14,797 nt of DNA from an uncultured Bacilli bacterium (GCA_944350405.1 CALVPC010000014.1:1-14797); one strand, 5' to 3'; counted from the first letter of the stretch, positions 5,753 through 12,325 are shown. Notes: generated by a model from the letters alone, not told the origin. A program made the numbers and translations.

Positions 5753-7219
5753 ATGTTTGGACCAAAAGAACTTGATAAAGCTAATACATATAATCCTAAT
5801 TTACAGAATATTTCTGAATCTGCAGAGAGGACATATGGAGAAGCTAATTCCTTTTTTGAAAAAGAGGAAATATATATGCAGTATATAGAAAGACAGATTT
5901 TATTAGGAAAATTGACTGATGAAAAGGATATATATGATAAAAGTCACGCTATTGCATCTGATTTAGCAAAATGTTGTGAAATGTATTTGAAAGCATTATA
6001 TCTTTATGAAAATAAAAATGGAACTTTATCTTGTGAAGATTTATGGAAAATTTTAGAAGCAAAAATAAAAGAAGATAAAACTAAAGAAGATGCAAGAGTT
6101 AAAGATAAAAATGGAAACATTATTTATTATCAAACGAAAGAGGATAATAAAACACCAAAATTACATCCAGATGGTAGTGTTGTTTATGTTTATGCTAAAG
6201 TAGATTCGTTAGGAAATCCAGTTTTAGATAGTAATGGTAAACAAGTATATGTTGATAAATTTGGGTTTGAATATAATGAAAACAATAAAGGAAGTGCTGT
6301 TAAAACAAATGGACACGCATTAGATAGATTAATTGAATTGCTTAAACCAGAATCAAAATTATTGTTAGAAACTAGAATGCTTAGTATTCCAATGGAATCA
6401 ACTGAAAAGAATAATTCTATATCTATTATAGATAAATTACAACAGGTTGGCATACTATCTCTAGAAGAACATATATCACAAGAACAATTTTTAGGATGGC
6501 TTGATCAACATAAAAAAACTTTTGAAGAATCTAGATTTTCGGGGCAAAATCAATATACTGTAAATATAGAATTTTTATATCATCTAGCAACACAAATTAA
6601 AGCTGTTGCACAATATATAATGAGTCCTAAAAAAAATCAAAAATTTACTGTTACTGAGGAAGAATTTAATAAACTTCCTGCTGAAATACAACAATTAGCT
6701 TCTTTTCATTCACATTTAATATCTGAAGATTTAATAAAATTGGTTGCAAATAATGAAGAAGTGAATAAAAAAATACAATCATTCTTTAATAAAAAGTATA
6801 TTTTACCAACAGATATTTCACAACAAGATTTTTATAAAATGATAGAAATGATGAGTGAAAAAGAAATCTCATATACTTCAGGATTATGCTATATGATAAA
6901 AAATTATAAACAATTAAATTCAACTATTATTGATGATGAGACAAAACAAAAAATGGGATTATCACTTGATATTGCTGCAATGTTCAATGCTATGCAAATT
7001 TCTTCATCTAAAGTTGTTGGTTTCCTGATACAAGTAAAAGAAACATTAGGATTAGAAATAGGTAGTAAAGATTTTTATAAATTATTTAGAGTGTTGAGAA
7101 ATAATTTAGTTCATAGAAATTATAAATATGATTTTCCTAATAAAGAAGTAGAAATTACATACGATAATACAATAAATTTTGAAAATATTAACAATAATAA
7201 TTATAAATTAAAATTTTAA
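5753..7219 (+). CDS. Large HEPN-like protein with C-terminal R-x4-H motif (putative RNase toxin/effector)
   Basis: 488 aa from the ATG at 5753, chosen because AGAGGTG lies 6-7 nt upstream; an in-frame GTG at 5744 overlaps that site. I do not recognise a named family. The N-terminal part has A-S-D-L-A-K-C-C-E-M-Y-L-K-A-L (about 68-82) and, after an insert, N-G-H-A-L-D-R-L-I-E-L-L (about 186-197), a pattern typical of HEPN helices (E-x-x-L-K-A-L ... G-H-x-L). Between them, residues 104-185 carry D-x-x-G-N-x-V-x-Y repeats, probably an inserted beta-hairpin domain. Near the C-terminus, R449-N-N-L-V-H454 matches the R-x4-6-H catalytic motif of HEPN RNases. Predicted soluble, with no signal peptide or membrane segment. 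Located 28 nt after the fic gene. An RNase toxin or abortive-infection effector is inferred. Confidence 0.6.
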   Translation: MFGPKELDKANTYNPNLQNISESAERTYGEANSFFEKEEIYMQYIERQILLGKLTDEKDIYDKSHAIASDLAKCCEMYLKALYLYENKNGTLSCEDLWKILEAKIKEDKTKEDARVKDKNGNIIYYQTKEDNKTPKLHPDGSVVYVYAKVDSLGNPVLDSNGKQVYVDKFGFEYNENNKGSAVKTNGHALDRLIELLKPESKLLLETRMLSIPMESTEKNNSISIIDKLQQVGILSLEEHISQEQFLGWLDQHKKTFEESRFSGQNQYTVNIEFLYHLATQIKAVAQYIMSPKKNQKFTVTEEEFNKLPAEIQQLASFHSHLISEDLIKLVANNEEVNKKIQSFFNKKYILPTDISQQDFYKMIEMMSEKEISYTSGLCYMIKNYKQLNSTIIDDETKQKMGLSLDIAAMFNAMQISSSKVVGFLIQVKETLGLEIGSKDFYKLFRVLRNNLVHRNYKYDFPNKEVEITYDNTINFENINNNNYKLKF

Positions 7220-7260
7220 AAAATTAGATTTATGAAATAAATATTGATGAAATTAAATTA
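7215..7260 (+). pseudogene. Decayed copy of the fic 3' end after the HEPN-like gene
   Basis: Matches 5667-5712 at 41 of 46 positions. The differences are mostly G or C to A or T, and one turns the fic Trp codon TGG into a TAG stop, so this copy is non-coding. It begins inside the last codons of the HEPN-like gene. This suggests that the HEPN-like gene was inserted or duplicated between two fic 3' ends, or that a second fic copy was deleted. Confidence 0.65.
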
Positions 7261-7311
7261 TAATTATTGAATTAACTATTATAAATATTTATATATTATT
7301 TTGTAAAACTT

Positions 7312-7341
7312 TTGAGGTATTAATGAATTTTGTGATATAAT
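7312..7341 (+). promoter_or_regulatory. Promoter of the 205-aa helical protein gene
   Basis: -35 TTGAGG (7312-7317), 18-bp spacer, -10 TATAAT (7336-7341). The -10 region TGTGATATAATTT is identical over 13 nt to that of the repressor promoter (4361-4375). The rest of the 146-nt gap (7220-7365) is AT-rich and holds only the fic remnant. No CACC/GGTG operator is present here. Confidence 0.55.
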
Positions 7342-7365
7342 TTTAAGTATAAAGGAGATGTTTAA

Positions 7366-7983
7366 ATGGAAAAACAAATTAATTATTTAGATGAATTAAA
7401 AGCAATAATTGACAAAGCTAAAAGAGATTTAAAATCTTTTTCAAGTATAATAGATATGGCCATTGCTAAAGGTTCGAAAGGAAGTAAATATGCTTCAATG
7501 GAATATTTAGCTACACTTAATGAATTAGCAAAAGCATATTCTAGTTATGAATTTGAAGAAAATTTAGGACAACTTATTAATTTCTTCACAGTTGCAGAAA
7601 TTGTAACGAGTGTAAAAAAGGGAATTGCATATGAAGCAAAGGTTAGTCAAGAATATAAAACGAAAAATGAAAAATATAGTAAGGATTATGCAGAAGTTCT
7701 TTATAAAGAAACAAGTCCTAGCAATTATCCTCATCTAGATGAATTTAACAAAGAAAAATTAGCTATTTTACATGAACAACAAGAACTTTCTGATATGCAC
7801 GAGGCTGCTGTTTCAGAATGTCAAAGAATGATAGTTCCTACAGAGTTATTACAAAGAAAAACTAGTCAACCTTTCATGGATAAAGATGGAAATTCATATT
7901 CTTGTATTTTAGAATATGTTAATAAGACAATGGGACTAGGAAATAACATGGAACAAGAAAATCATATAATACCAAAAAGATAA
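7366..7983 (+). CDS. Helical protein of unknown function, last gene of the element cargo
   Basis: 205 aa, not recognised. It is mostly helical: Y-L-D-E-L-K-A-I-I-D-K-A-K-R-D-L begins a long amphipathic helix, a moderately hydrophobic helical stretch surrounds L-I-N-F-F-T-V-A-E-I-V (about 68-78), and Lys/Glu-rich possible coiled-coil segments follow (about 90-150). The C-terminal third contains P-F-M-D-K-D-G-N-S-Y and ends in H-I-I-P-K-R. No signal peptide or clear membrane segment is seen. It has its own promoter and an AAAGGAG ribosome binding site 8 nt before the ATG. It shares the strand and the neighbourhood of the Fic/HEPN pair, so it may be a third component, an immunity or sensor protein, or an unrelated passenger. 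Confidence 0.75.
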   Translation: MEKQINYLDELKAIIDKAKRDLKSFSSIIDMAIAKGSKGSKYASMEYLATLNELAKAYSSYEFEENLGQLINFFTVAEIVTSVKKGIAYEAKVSQEYKTKNEKYSKDYAEVLYKETSPSNYPHLDEFNKEKLAILHEQQELSDMHEAAVSECQRMIVPTELLQRKTSQPFMDKDGNSYSCILEYVNKTMGLGNNMEQENHIIPKR

Positions 7984-8017
7984 TTTTAAAAGTTCTAAAT
8001 ATTATTCTTTGTATAAA

Positions 8018-8039
8018 TTTAGGTAGCATTTAGGTAGCA
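8018..8039. repeat. Tandem 11-bp repeats, possible integrase arm-type sites near the right end
   Basis: TTTAGGTAGCA occurs twice head to tail (8018-8028, 8029-8039). Short direct repeats near element ends are typical arm-binding sites of tyrosine integrases with an N-terminal arm domain, such as the one at 1-964. They lie just after the last cargo gene. The sequence 8040-8160 is AT-rich, has no gene, and should contain the attachment core, which cannot be identified without the left end. Confidence 0.5.
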
Positions 8040-8163
8040 AAAATCTTAATTTTTAAATTTAAACTTTAAATATTATTAAAATTAATTATTTAAAAGTATT
8101 TAAAAATAAACAAAATAAGGGACAAAAAGTATTAAAAGATAGATAATCTTAATGCCCCCTGAA

Positions 8164-8186
8164 GGAGCCGCAAGGCTCCACTTTTT
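8164..8186 (+). terminator. Intrinsic terminator with GNRA tetraloop
   Basis: Perfect 6-bp stem GGAGCC/GGCTCC closed by a GCAA tetraloop (8164-8179), followed by ACTTTTT. The sequence leading in, TGCCCCCTGAA, is strikingly GC-rich for this region. It may be the original terminator of the chromosomal gene into whose 3' end the element inserted, with that gene now beyond the left end of the window. Alternatively it ends transcription of the cargo genes. Confidence 0.75.
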
Positions 8187-8233
8187 ATGTTATAAATAAC
8201 ATTTTATAAACATAATATAAATATTTATAACAT
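8187..8233. repeat. AT-rich inverted repeat
   Basis: ATGTTATAAAT (8187-8197) pairs perfectly with ATTTATAACAT (8223-8233), directly after the terminator. The region 8187-8350 has no gene. It could be a relic of insertion or a binding site; the high AT content makes chance pairing more likely than elsewhere. Confidence 0.35.
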
Positions 8234-8276
8234 TCATATATAAGGAATATTTAATAATGAATAAAATAAATGCTAG

Positions 8277-8342
8277 ATAAAAAATGAAGAAATACACAAA
8301 CTAAAATTGTTTTTTAGTGAACGTAGTAACTTCATTTTTTAT
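8277..8342. terminator. Long-armed hairpin, possible terminator upstream of the metal operon
   Basis: ATAAAAAATGAAG (8277-8289) pairs perfectly over 13 bp with CTTCATTTTTTAT (8330-8342). The 40-nt loop contains its own stem, ACTAAAA/TTTTAGT. The right arm ends in T-runs, as in an AT-rich intrinsic terminator, and the left arm would give the same on the other strand. It would insulate the metal operon from upstream transcription. Confidence 0.45.
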
Positions 8343-8354
8343 TTTAAAATAATA

Positions 8355-8384
8355 TTGACAATTGAATAACAATTCAACTATAAT
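8355..8384 (+). promoter_or_regulatory. Promoter of the ArsR-family/Zn-Cd efflux operon
   Basis: -35 TTGACA (8355-8360), 18-bp spacer, -10 TATAAT (8379-8384), 56 nt before the sensor start codon. The spacer is filled by a metal-sensor operator, so repression without metal and induction by metal are expected. Confidence 0.8.
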
Positions 8385-8409
8385 AAAAAACAGTTGAACA
8401 ATTATTCAA
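8362..8409. promoter_or_regulatory. Two SmtB/CadC-type operators around the -10 box
   Basis: Operator 1 is TTGAAT-AACA-ATTCAA (8362-8377), a perfect 6-4-6 dyad inside the promoter spacer. Operator 2 is TTGAAC-AATT-ATTCAA (8394-8409), the same dyad with one mismatch, downstream of the -10 box. Their centres are 32 bp apart, about three helical turns, so both dimers would sit on the same DNA face. The TGAAxx...xxTTCA core is the known SmtB/CadC/CzrA recognition pattern. Confidence 0.75.
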
Positions 8410-8439
8410 TTAAAACATATTATATAATGGAGGTATTTT

Positions 8440-8802
8440 ATGGGTAGAAATGAGTTTTCTTGCGACTGTAATATTATTCATCAAGATGCTGTTGATAAAG
8501 TGTTAAAAAAAATACCGGATGAGAATACTTTTAATAGATTAGCAGATTTATTTAAACTTATCGGAGATACAACAAGATGTAAAATATTGTTTGCACTTGA
8601 TCAACAAGAAATGTGTGTGTGTGACTTGGCAAATGTTTTAAATATGACTAAATCATCTATCTCACATCAACTTGCAGTATTAAGAAGAAGCAGAGTAGTA
8701 AGATGTAGAAAAAGTGGTAAGGAAGTATATTATACTTTAGATGATGAACATATTGTGCAGCTATTTGAAATTGGATTAGAACATATAAATCACAAAGATT
8801 AA
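8440..8802 (+). CDS. cadC: ArsR/SmtB-family metal sensor, CadC-like (Cd/Pb/Zn)
   Basis: 120 aa winged-helix repressor, released from DNA by metal binding. Both known metal sites of CadC-type sensors are visible. The thiolate-rich alpha-3N site is formed by N-terminal C8-D-C10 with C59-V-C61 in E-M-C-V-C-D-L-A. The inter-subunit alpha-5 site is D102, H104, H115 and H118. The recognition helix is T-K-S-S-I-S-H-Q-L-A-V-L. Length matches CadC (about 122 aa). The ATG has GGAGG 9 nt upstream. It is the first gene of the operon with the HMA protein and the Zn/Cd ATPase, and it follows two matching operators. Cd/Pb/Zn specificity is inferred from the Cys pattern. Confidence 0.9.
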   Translation: MGRNEFSCDCNIIHQDAVDKVLKKIPDENTFNRLADLFKLIGDTTRCKILFALDQQEMCVCDLANVLNMTKSSISHQLAVLRRSRVVRCRKSGKEVYYTLDDEHIVQLFEIGLEHINHKD

Positions 8803-8825
8803 GGGAACAAAGAAAGAAGGTAAAA

Positions 8826-9050
8826 ATGAATACATACAAATTTAACATTAAAAATTTAGATTGCGCCAACTGTGCAAATCAATTAGAAAAAACTTTGCAA
8901 ACAATAAATATTATTAAAAATGTTAGAATCAGTTTTATAACACAAAAATTAATATTTGAATGCCTAGAGGAAAATAAAAGTTTAGCATTAGAACAAATTA
9001 AAAAAATTATAAAAAAAGAAGAACCTGATGTTACAATTGAGGAGGTATAG
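8826..9050 (+). CDS. Free-standing HMA (heavy-metal-associated) domain protein
   Basis: 74 aa ferredoxin-like HMA domain with the metal motif L-D-C13-A-N-C16-A. It probably hands soft metal (Zn, Cd or Pb) to the ATPase encoded just downstream. In most CadA/ZntA proteins this domain is the N-terminus of the pump; here the pump lacks one and the domain is a separate gene. The C-terminal coding end, G-A-G-G-A-G-G-T in the mRNA, doubles as the ribosome binding site of the next gene, so the two are translationally linked. It starts 23 nt after the sensor gene with an AGAAGG ribosome binding site. Confidence 0.85.
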   Translation: MNTYKFNIKNLDCANCANQLEKTLQTINIIKNVRISFITQKLIFECLEENKSLALEQIKKIIKKEEPDVTIEEV

Positions 9051-9054
9051 TATA

Positions 9055-10908
9055 ATGACAAAAAAGATGAACAAACAATTAATAAAAATTATATTATCTT
9101 TTATATTAGTTATAATATCCATAATATTAAAATTTGATAATATCTTATATAATAATATTATTTATGTTATTGCTTATATTATTGTGGGATATGATATTAT
9201 TTTAAAAGCACTAAAAAATATTTTAAGAGGAAAAGTATTTGATGAAAACTTTCTTATGACAATTGCTACAATTGGAGCATTTTGTATAAAAGAATTTCCC
9301 GAAGCAGTTGCAGTTATGCTTTTCTATCAAATTGGAGAATTATTTCAAAGTTATGCGGTAGATAAATCAAGAAAATCTGTAGCAAGTCTTATGGATATCA
9401 GACCAGATTATGCTAATGTTTATCATAAAGATAAAATAGAATGTGTTGATCCAAATGATGTCAATATAGGAGAAATCATATTAGTAAAGCCTGGAGAAAA
9501 GATTCCATTAGATGGAATAATAATTGAAGGAGAGTCTTCACTAAATACTATTGCTTTAACAGGAGAATCTATCCCTAAAAAAGTTAGAATTGATGATGAA
9601 GTATTAAGTGGATGTATAAATAATGAAGGATCTTTAAAAATTAAAGTAAGTAAAAAATTTACCGAATCAACTGTTAGCAAAATTTTAGATTTAGTAGAAA
9701 ATGCTAGTAGTAGAAAATCAAAATCAGAAAACTTTATTAGTAAGTTTGCCAGAGTATATACACCAGTTGTTGTTATAATAGCAATCTTACTTGCCATAAT
9801 TCCATCCATCTTTATTAAAGATGCTGTATTTAGCGACTGGCTATATAAAGCATTATCCTTTTTAGTTGTATCATGTCCATGCGCCTTAGTTATTTCTATT
9901 CCTTTATCCTTTTTTGGAGGAATTGGTGCAGCATCTAAAATAGGTGTACTCATAAAAGGAAGTAATTATTTAGAAGCTCTAGCAAACACTGAAGTAGTTG
10001 TATGCGATAAAACAGGAACATTAACAGAAGGTATATTTAAAGTTCAAAACATAAATGCTATAGGATACTCTAAAGAAGAATTATTAAGATATGCAACTTA
10101 TGCAGAGAGTTTTTCTAATCATCCTATATCAAACTCTTTAAAACAAGCATATGGTAAAGAAATTGACGACAAACTCGTTTCAGAAACACAAGAAATTTCA
10201 GGTAAGGGCGTTAAAGCACTAGTAGATAATAAAAAAGTTTTAGTTGGAAATGAAAAATTAATGAAAGAATATAATATTAAATTTGAAAAGAGTCAAGACA
10301 CCGGCACGGTTGCATACGTTGCAATAAATAATGAATTTGCTGGAACAATATTAATAGCAGATAAAATAAAAGACGATTCTTATAAAGCTATAAAACTATT
10401 TAAAGAAAATAACATTAAAAAAATTATTATGCTAACCGGAGATAGAGAAAATATAAGTGCCTCTATCGCAAATAATCTTAAATTAGACGAATACTATGCA
10501 GAATTATTACCACAGGATAAAGTGTCTTTAGTAGAAAAATTTATGAAACAAAAATCAATAGATGGAAAACTTATATTCGTCGGAGATGGAATAAATGACG
10601 CCCCAGTTTTAGCTTTAGCAGATATTGGAGTTGCAATGGGTGGACTTGGAAGTGATGCAGCCATTGAAGCTGCAGATATAGTAATTATGACAGACGAAAT
10701 CTCCAAAATAGCAAATACTATTCAAATATCGAAAAAAACAATGAGAATTGTAAAACAAAATATTATATTCGCAATATCAGTAAAAATAGCAGTCCTAATA
10801 CTAAGCGCTCTAGGAATAGTAACTATGTGGGCTGCAGTATTTGCAGATGTTGGTGTATCTATTCTTGCTATATTAAATGCCTTAAGAATACTTAAAATAA
10901 AAAAGTAA
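9055..10908 (+). CDS. cadA: Zn/Cd/Pb-translocating P1B-type ATPase (CadA/ZntA-like, no N-terminal HMA)
   Basis: 617 aa inner-membrane efflux pump from the ATG at 9055, chosen for the GAGGAGGT 7-9 nt upstream rather than an earlier in-frame start inside the HMA gene. Visible motifs: actuator T169-G-E-S172; metal-site C274-P-C276 in the sixth membrane helix; phosphorylation site D318-K-T-G-T-L-T; S-N-H-P-I for nucleotide binding; G510-D-G-I-N-D515. The last helix has F-A-D598-V-G-V, where the Asp is the signature of P1B-2 pumps for Zn(II), Cd(II) and Pb(II). About eight membrane segments are predicted. Regulated by the operon's sensor. The family usually has about 700 aa; the missing part equals the HMA domain encoded upstream. 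Confidence 0.93.
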   Translation: MTKKMNKQLIKIILSFILVIISIILKFDNILYNNIIYVIAYIIVGYDIILKALKNILRGKVFDENFLMTIATIGAFCIKEFPEAVAVMLFYQIGELFQSYAVDKSRKSVASLMDIRPDYANVYHKDKIECVDPNDVNIGEIILVKPGEKIPLDGIIIEGESSLNTIALTGESIPKKVRIDDEVLSGCINNEGSLKIKVSKKFTESTVSKILDLVENASSRKSKSENFISKFARVYTPVVVIIAILLAIIPSIFIKDAVFSDWLYKALSFLVVSCPCALVISIPLSFFGGIGAASKIGVLIKGSNYLEALANTEVVVCDKTGTLTEGIFKVQNINAIGYSKEELLRYATYAESFSNHPISNSLKQAYGKEIDDKLVSETQEISGKGVKALVDNKKVLVGNEKLMKEYNIKFEKSQDTGTVAYVAINNEFAGTILIADKIKDDSYKAIKLFKENNIKKIIMLTGDRENISASIANNLKLDEYYAELLPQDKVSLVEKFMKQKSIDGKLIFVGDGINDAPVLALADIGVAMGGLGSDAAIEAADIVIMTDEISKIANTIQISKKTMRIVKQNIIFAISVKIAVLILSALGIVTMWAAVFADVGVSILAILNALRILKIKK

Positions 10909-10909
10909 A

Positions 10910-11083
10910 GCCAAAACAAAAGAAGTCATCATCCCTATACCAGTATTAATGATAGTAACTTATAATGAGAATGGAACTATTAATGTAATGAATGCTGCCT
11001 GGGGCTCTATGCTAGAAAGAGATAAAGTAGCATTAAATTTAACAGAAACTCATAAGGCTGTTAAAATTATTGAAATAATATAA
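10910..11083 (+). pseudogene. 5' remnant of a flavin reductase-like gene
   Basis: Between the ATPase and the ZIP gene an open frame of 57 codons ends at TAA 11081-11083. It encodes P-I-P-V-L-M-I-V-T-Y-N-E-N-G-T and N-V-M-N-A-A-W-G-S-M, then L-T-E-T-H-K-A-V-K-I-I. This matches the N-terminal part of FMN-binding flavin reductase-domain proteins (P-x-P-V-x-x-x-G-T-Y-N-E-D-G-T-P-N-A-M-N-A-A-W-G), which are about 180-190 aa. The usual start (M-K-x-x-L-G-A-K) is missing and nothing of the C-terminal two thirds is seen. An internal ATG at 10949 would give only 44 codons. Probably a non-functional fragment left by a deletion or recombination. Confidence 0.7.
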
Positions 11084-11170
11084 TTTACAATATTTTATTA
11101 ATATAAGACCCTAATGCTGTTGTGACACCATATTTAATAAAGCATATTATGTATTGTGAGGTGAATAATT

Positions 11171-11968
11171 TTGAATTGGTTTGAAAACCTAGCACCCGTA
11201 GTTCAAGCATTAATAGCCGCGACATTCACTTGGGGAATAACAGCATTAGGAGCACTTATAGTATGCTTTTTTAAAAAAGTAAATAAAAAAATACTAAATA
11301 TAATTTTAGGATTTAGCGCAGGAGTAATGATTGCAGCATCTTTTTGGTCGTTACTCACTCCTTCAATAGATTTATCTTCTGACCTTGAATATATAGTATG
11401 GTTGTTACCAGCTACTGGTTTTATAACTGGAGGGTTATTTGTCCTATTAGCAGATAAATTTTTAGATAAAGTTTTAAAAAATAGACAAAATTTACAAAAT
11501 ACTAATTCTTTAAAAAGAAGTGTTCTTTTACTTTCAGCTATGACCATTCACAATATACCAGAAGGTATGGCTATTGGTGTAGCATTTGGAGGAATATCAA
11601 GTGGAAGTGCAGGCACTACTTTAATAGGTGCTATTATGTTAGCAATTGGTATAGGAATACAAAATTTTCCTGAAGGAGCAGCAGTTTCTATACCATTAAG
11701 AAATGAAGGCTTTTCTAGATTTAAAAGTTTTATGTTTGGCCAAGCATCTGCTCTAGTAGAACCTATTTCAGCAGTAATTGGTGTTATATTAGTTTTAACT
11801 ATAAAAAGTATTTTACCGTTTTTACTAGCCTTTGCAGCCGGAGCTATGATTACAGTAGCAGCCCGAGAATTACTACCAGAATCAATTAAAGAAAACAAAA
11901 ATCTATCTACTTTAGGATTAATATTAGGTTTTACAATAATGATGATATTAGATGTAGCACTAGGATAA
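11171..11968 (+). CDS. ZIP-family metal transporter (GufA/ZupT-like)
   Basis: 265 aa with about eight membrane helices. The binuclear metal-site motifs are H127-N-I-P-E131-G in helix 4 and Q164-N-F-P-E168-G in helix 5, with E197 and E233 in later helices. The His/Gln combination resembles the characterised bacterial ZIP from Bordetella more than the His/His of ZupT. A short charged cytoplasmic loop (about 95-118) lacks the His-rich stretch of eukaryotic ZIPs. ZIPs usually bring Zn2+ or Fe2+ into the cytosol. The start is TTG, supported by GAGGTG 8 nt upstream. It lies on the same strand as the efflux pump but 262 nt away, with the flavin reductase remnant between, so it may have its own promoter; none is convincing. 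A terminator follows at 12017. Confidence 0.88.
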   Translation: MNWFENLAPVVQALIAATFTWGITALGALIVCFFKKVNKKILNIILGFSAGVMIAASFWSLLTPSIDLSSDLEYIVWLLPATGFITGGLFVLLADKFLDKVLKNRQNLQNTNSLKRSVLLLSAMTIHNIPEGMAIGVAFGGISSGSAGTTLIGAIMLAIGIGIQNFPEGAAVSIPLRNEGFSRFKSFMFGQASALVEPISAVIGVILVLTIKSILPFLLAFAAGAMITVAARELLPESIKENKNLSTLGLILGFTIMMILDVALG

Positions 11969-12016
11969 AAAATAGCAAAATAATTATATTCCCATACAAT
12001 TAAAATTTCATATAAC

Positions 12017-12043
12017 AAAAGCTATAATTGATTTATAGCTTTT
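12017..12043. terminator. Bidirectional intrinsic terminator after the ZIP gene
   Basis: Perfect 10-bp stem AAAAGCTATA/TATAGCTTTT with a 7-nt loop, flanked by A-run and T-run. It separates the Zn/Cd/ZIP genes from the copper operon. Confidence 0.7.
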
Positions 12044-12052
12044 AACATACAA

Positions 12053-12082
12053 TTTACAAATTTAGATCTATTATTATATAAT
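12053..12082 (+). promoter_or_regulatory. Probable promoter of the copper operon
   Basis: -35 TTTACA (12053-12058), 18-bp spacer, -10 TATAAT (12077-12082). A second TATAAT at 12088-12093 lacks a good -35. No CopY box (TACAxxTGTA) and no CsoR-like dyad is evident, so regulation of the copper genes is not explained by this sequence. Confidence 0.45.
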
Positions 12083-12118
12083 TTTATTATAATCTATAAA
12101 AGAAAAGAGGTATTAATC

Positions 12119-12325
12119 ATGAATGAAGTAATTTTAAAAGTACAAGGAATGTTTTGCACAGGATGTGAAAATAGAATTAAAAATGCTTTGGAAAATATAG
12201 AAAACATAGAAACAGTAGAAGCAAATAGTAAAGACAATATAGTAACTATTAGTTATAAAAATGATTTATCAATAAATGAAATAAAAACTATAATTGAAGA
12301 TCTTGGATTTGAGGTTGAAAAGTGA
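12119..12325 (+). CDS. copZ: CopZ-like copper chaperone (HMA domain)
   Basis: 68 aa, the usual length of CopZ. The metal-binding loop is G-M-F-C-T-G-C, and E-D-L-G-F-E-V at the end is the standard last strand of the HMA fold. It binds Cu(I) in the cytosol and delivers it to CopA. AGAGG lies 8 nt before the ATG. Its TGA overlaps the GTG start of copA (GTGA), so production of the two proteins is coupled. Confidence 0.85.
   Translation: MNEVILKVQGMFCTGCENRIKNALENIENIETVEANSKDNIVTISYKNDLSINEIKTIIEDLGFEVEK

Noticed and set aside
8130..8190. Possible tRNA or other structural RNA end before the GNRA hairpin
   Set aside because: No cloverleaf, CCA or T-loop sequence can be traced; the hairpin with T-run is explained as a terminator, though an RNA-gene end remains possible.
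9423..9953. Open frame of 176 codons on the minus strand
   Set aside because: Antisense to the Zn/Cd ATPase, which has complete motifs; a by-product of low stop frequency opposite a long gene.
11548..12018. Open frame of 156 codons on the minus strand
   Set aside because: Antisense to the ZIP gene and the downstream terminator; no recognisable domain and no ribosome binding site.
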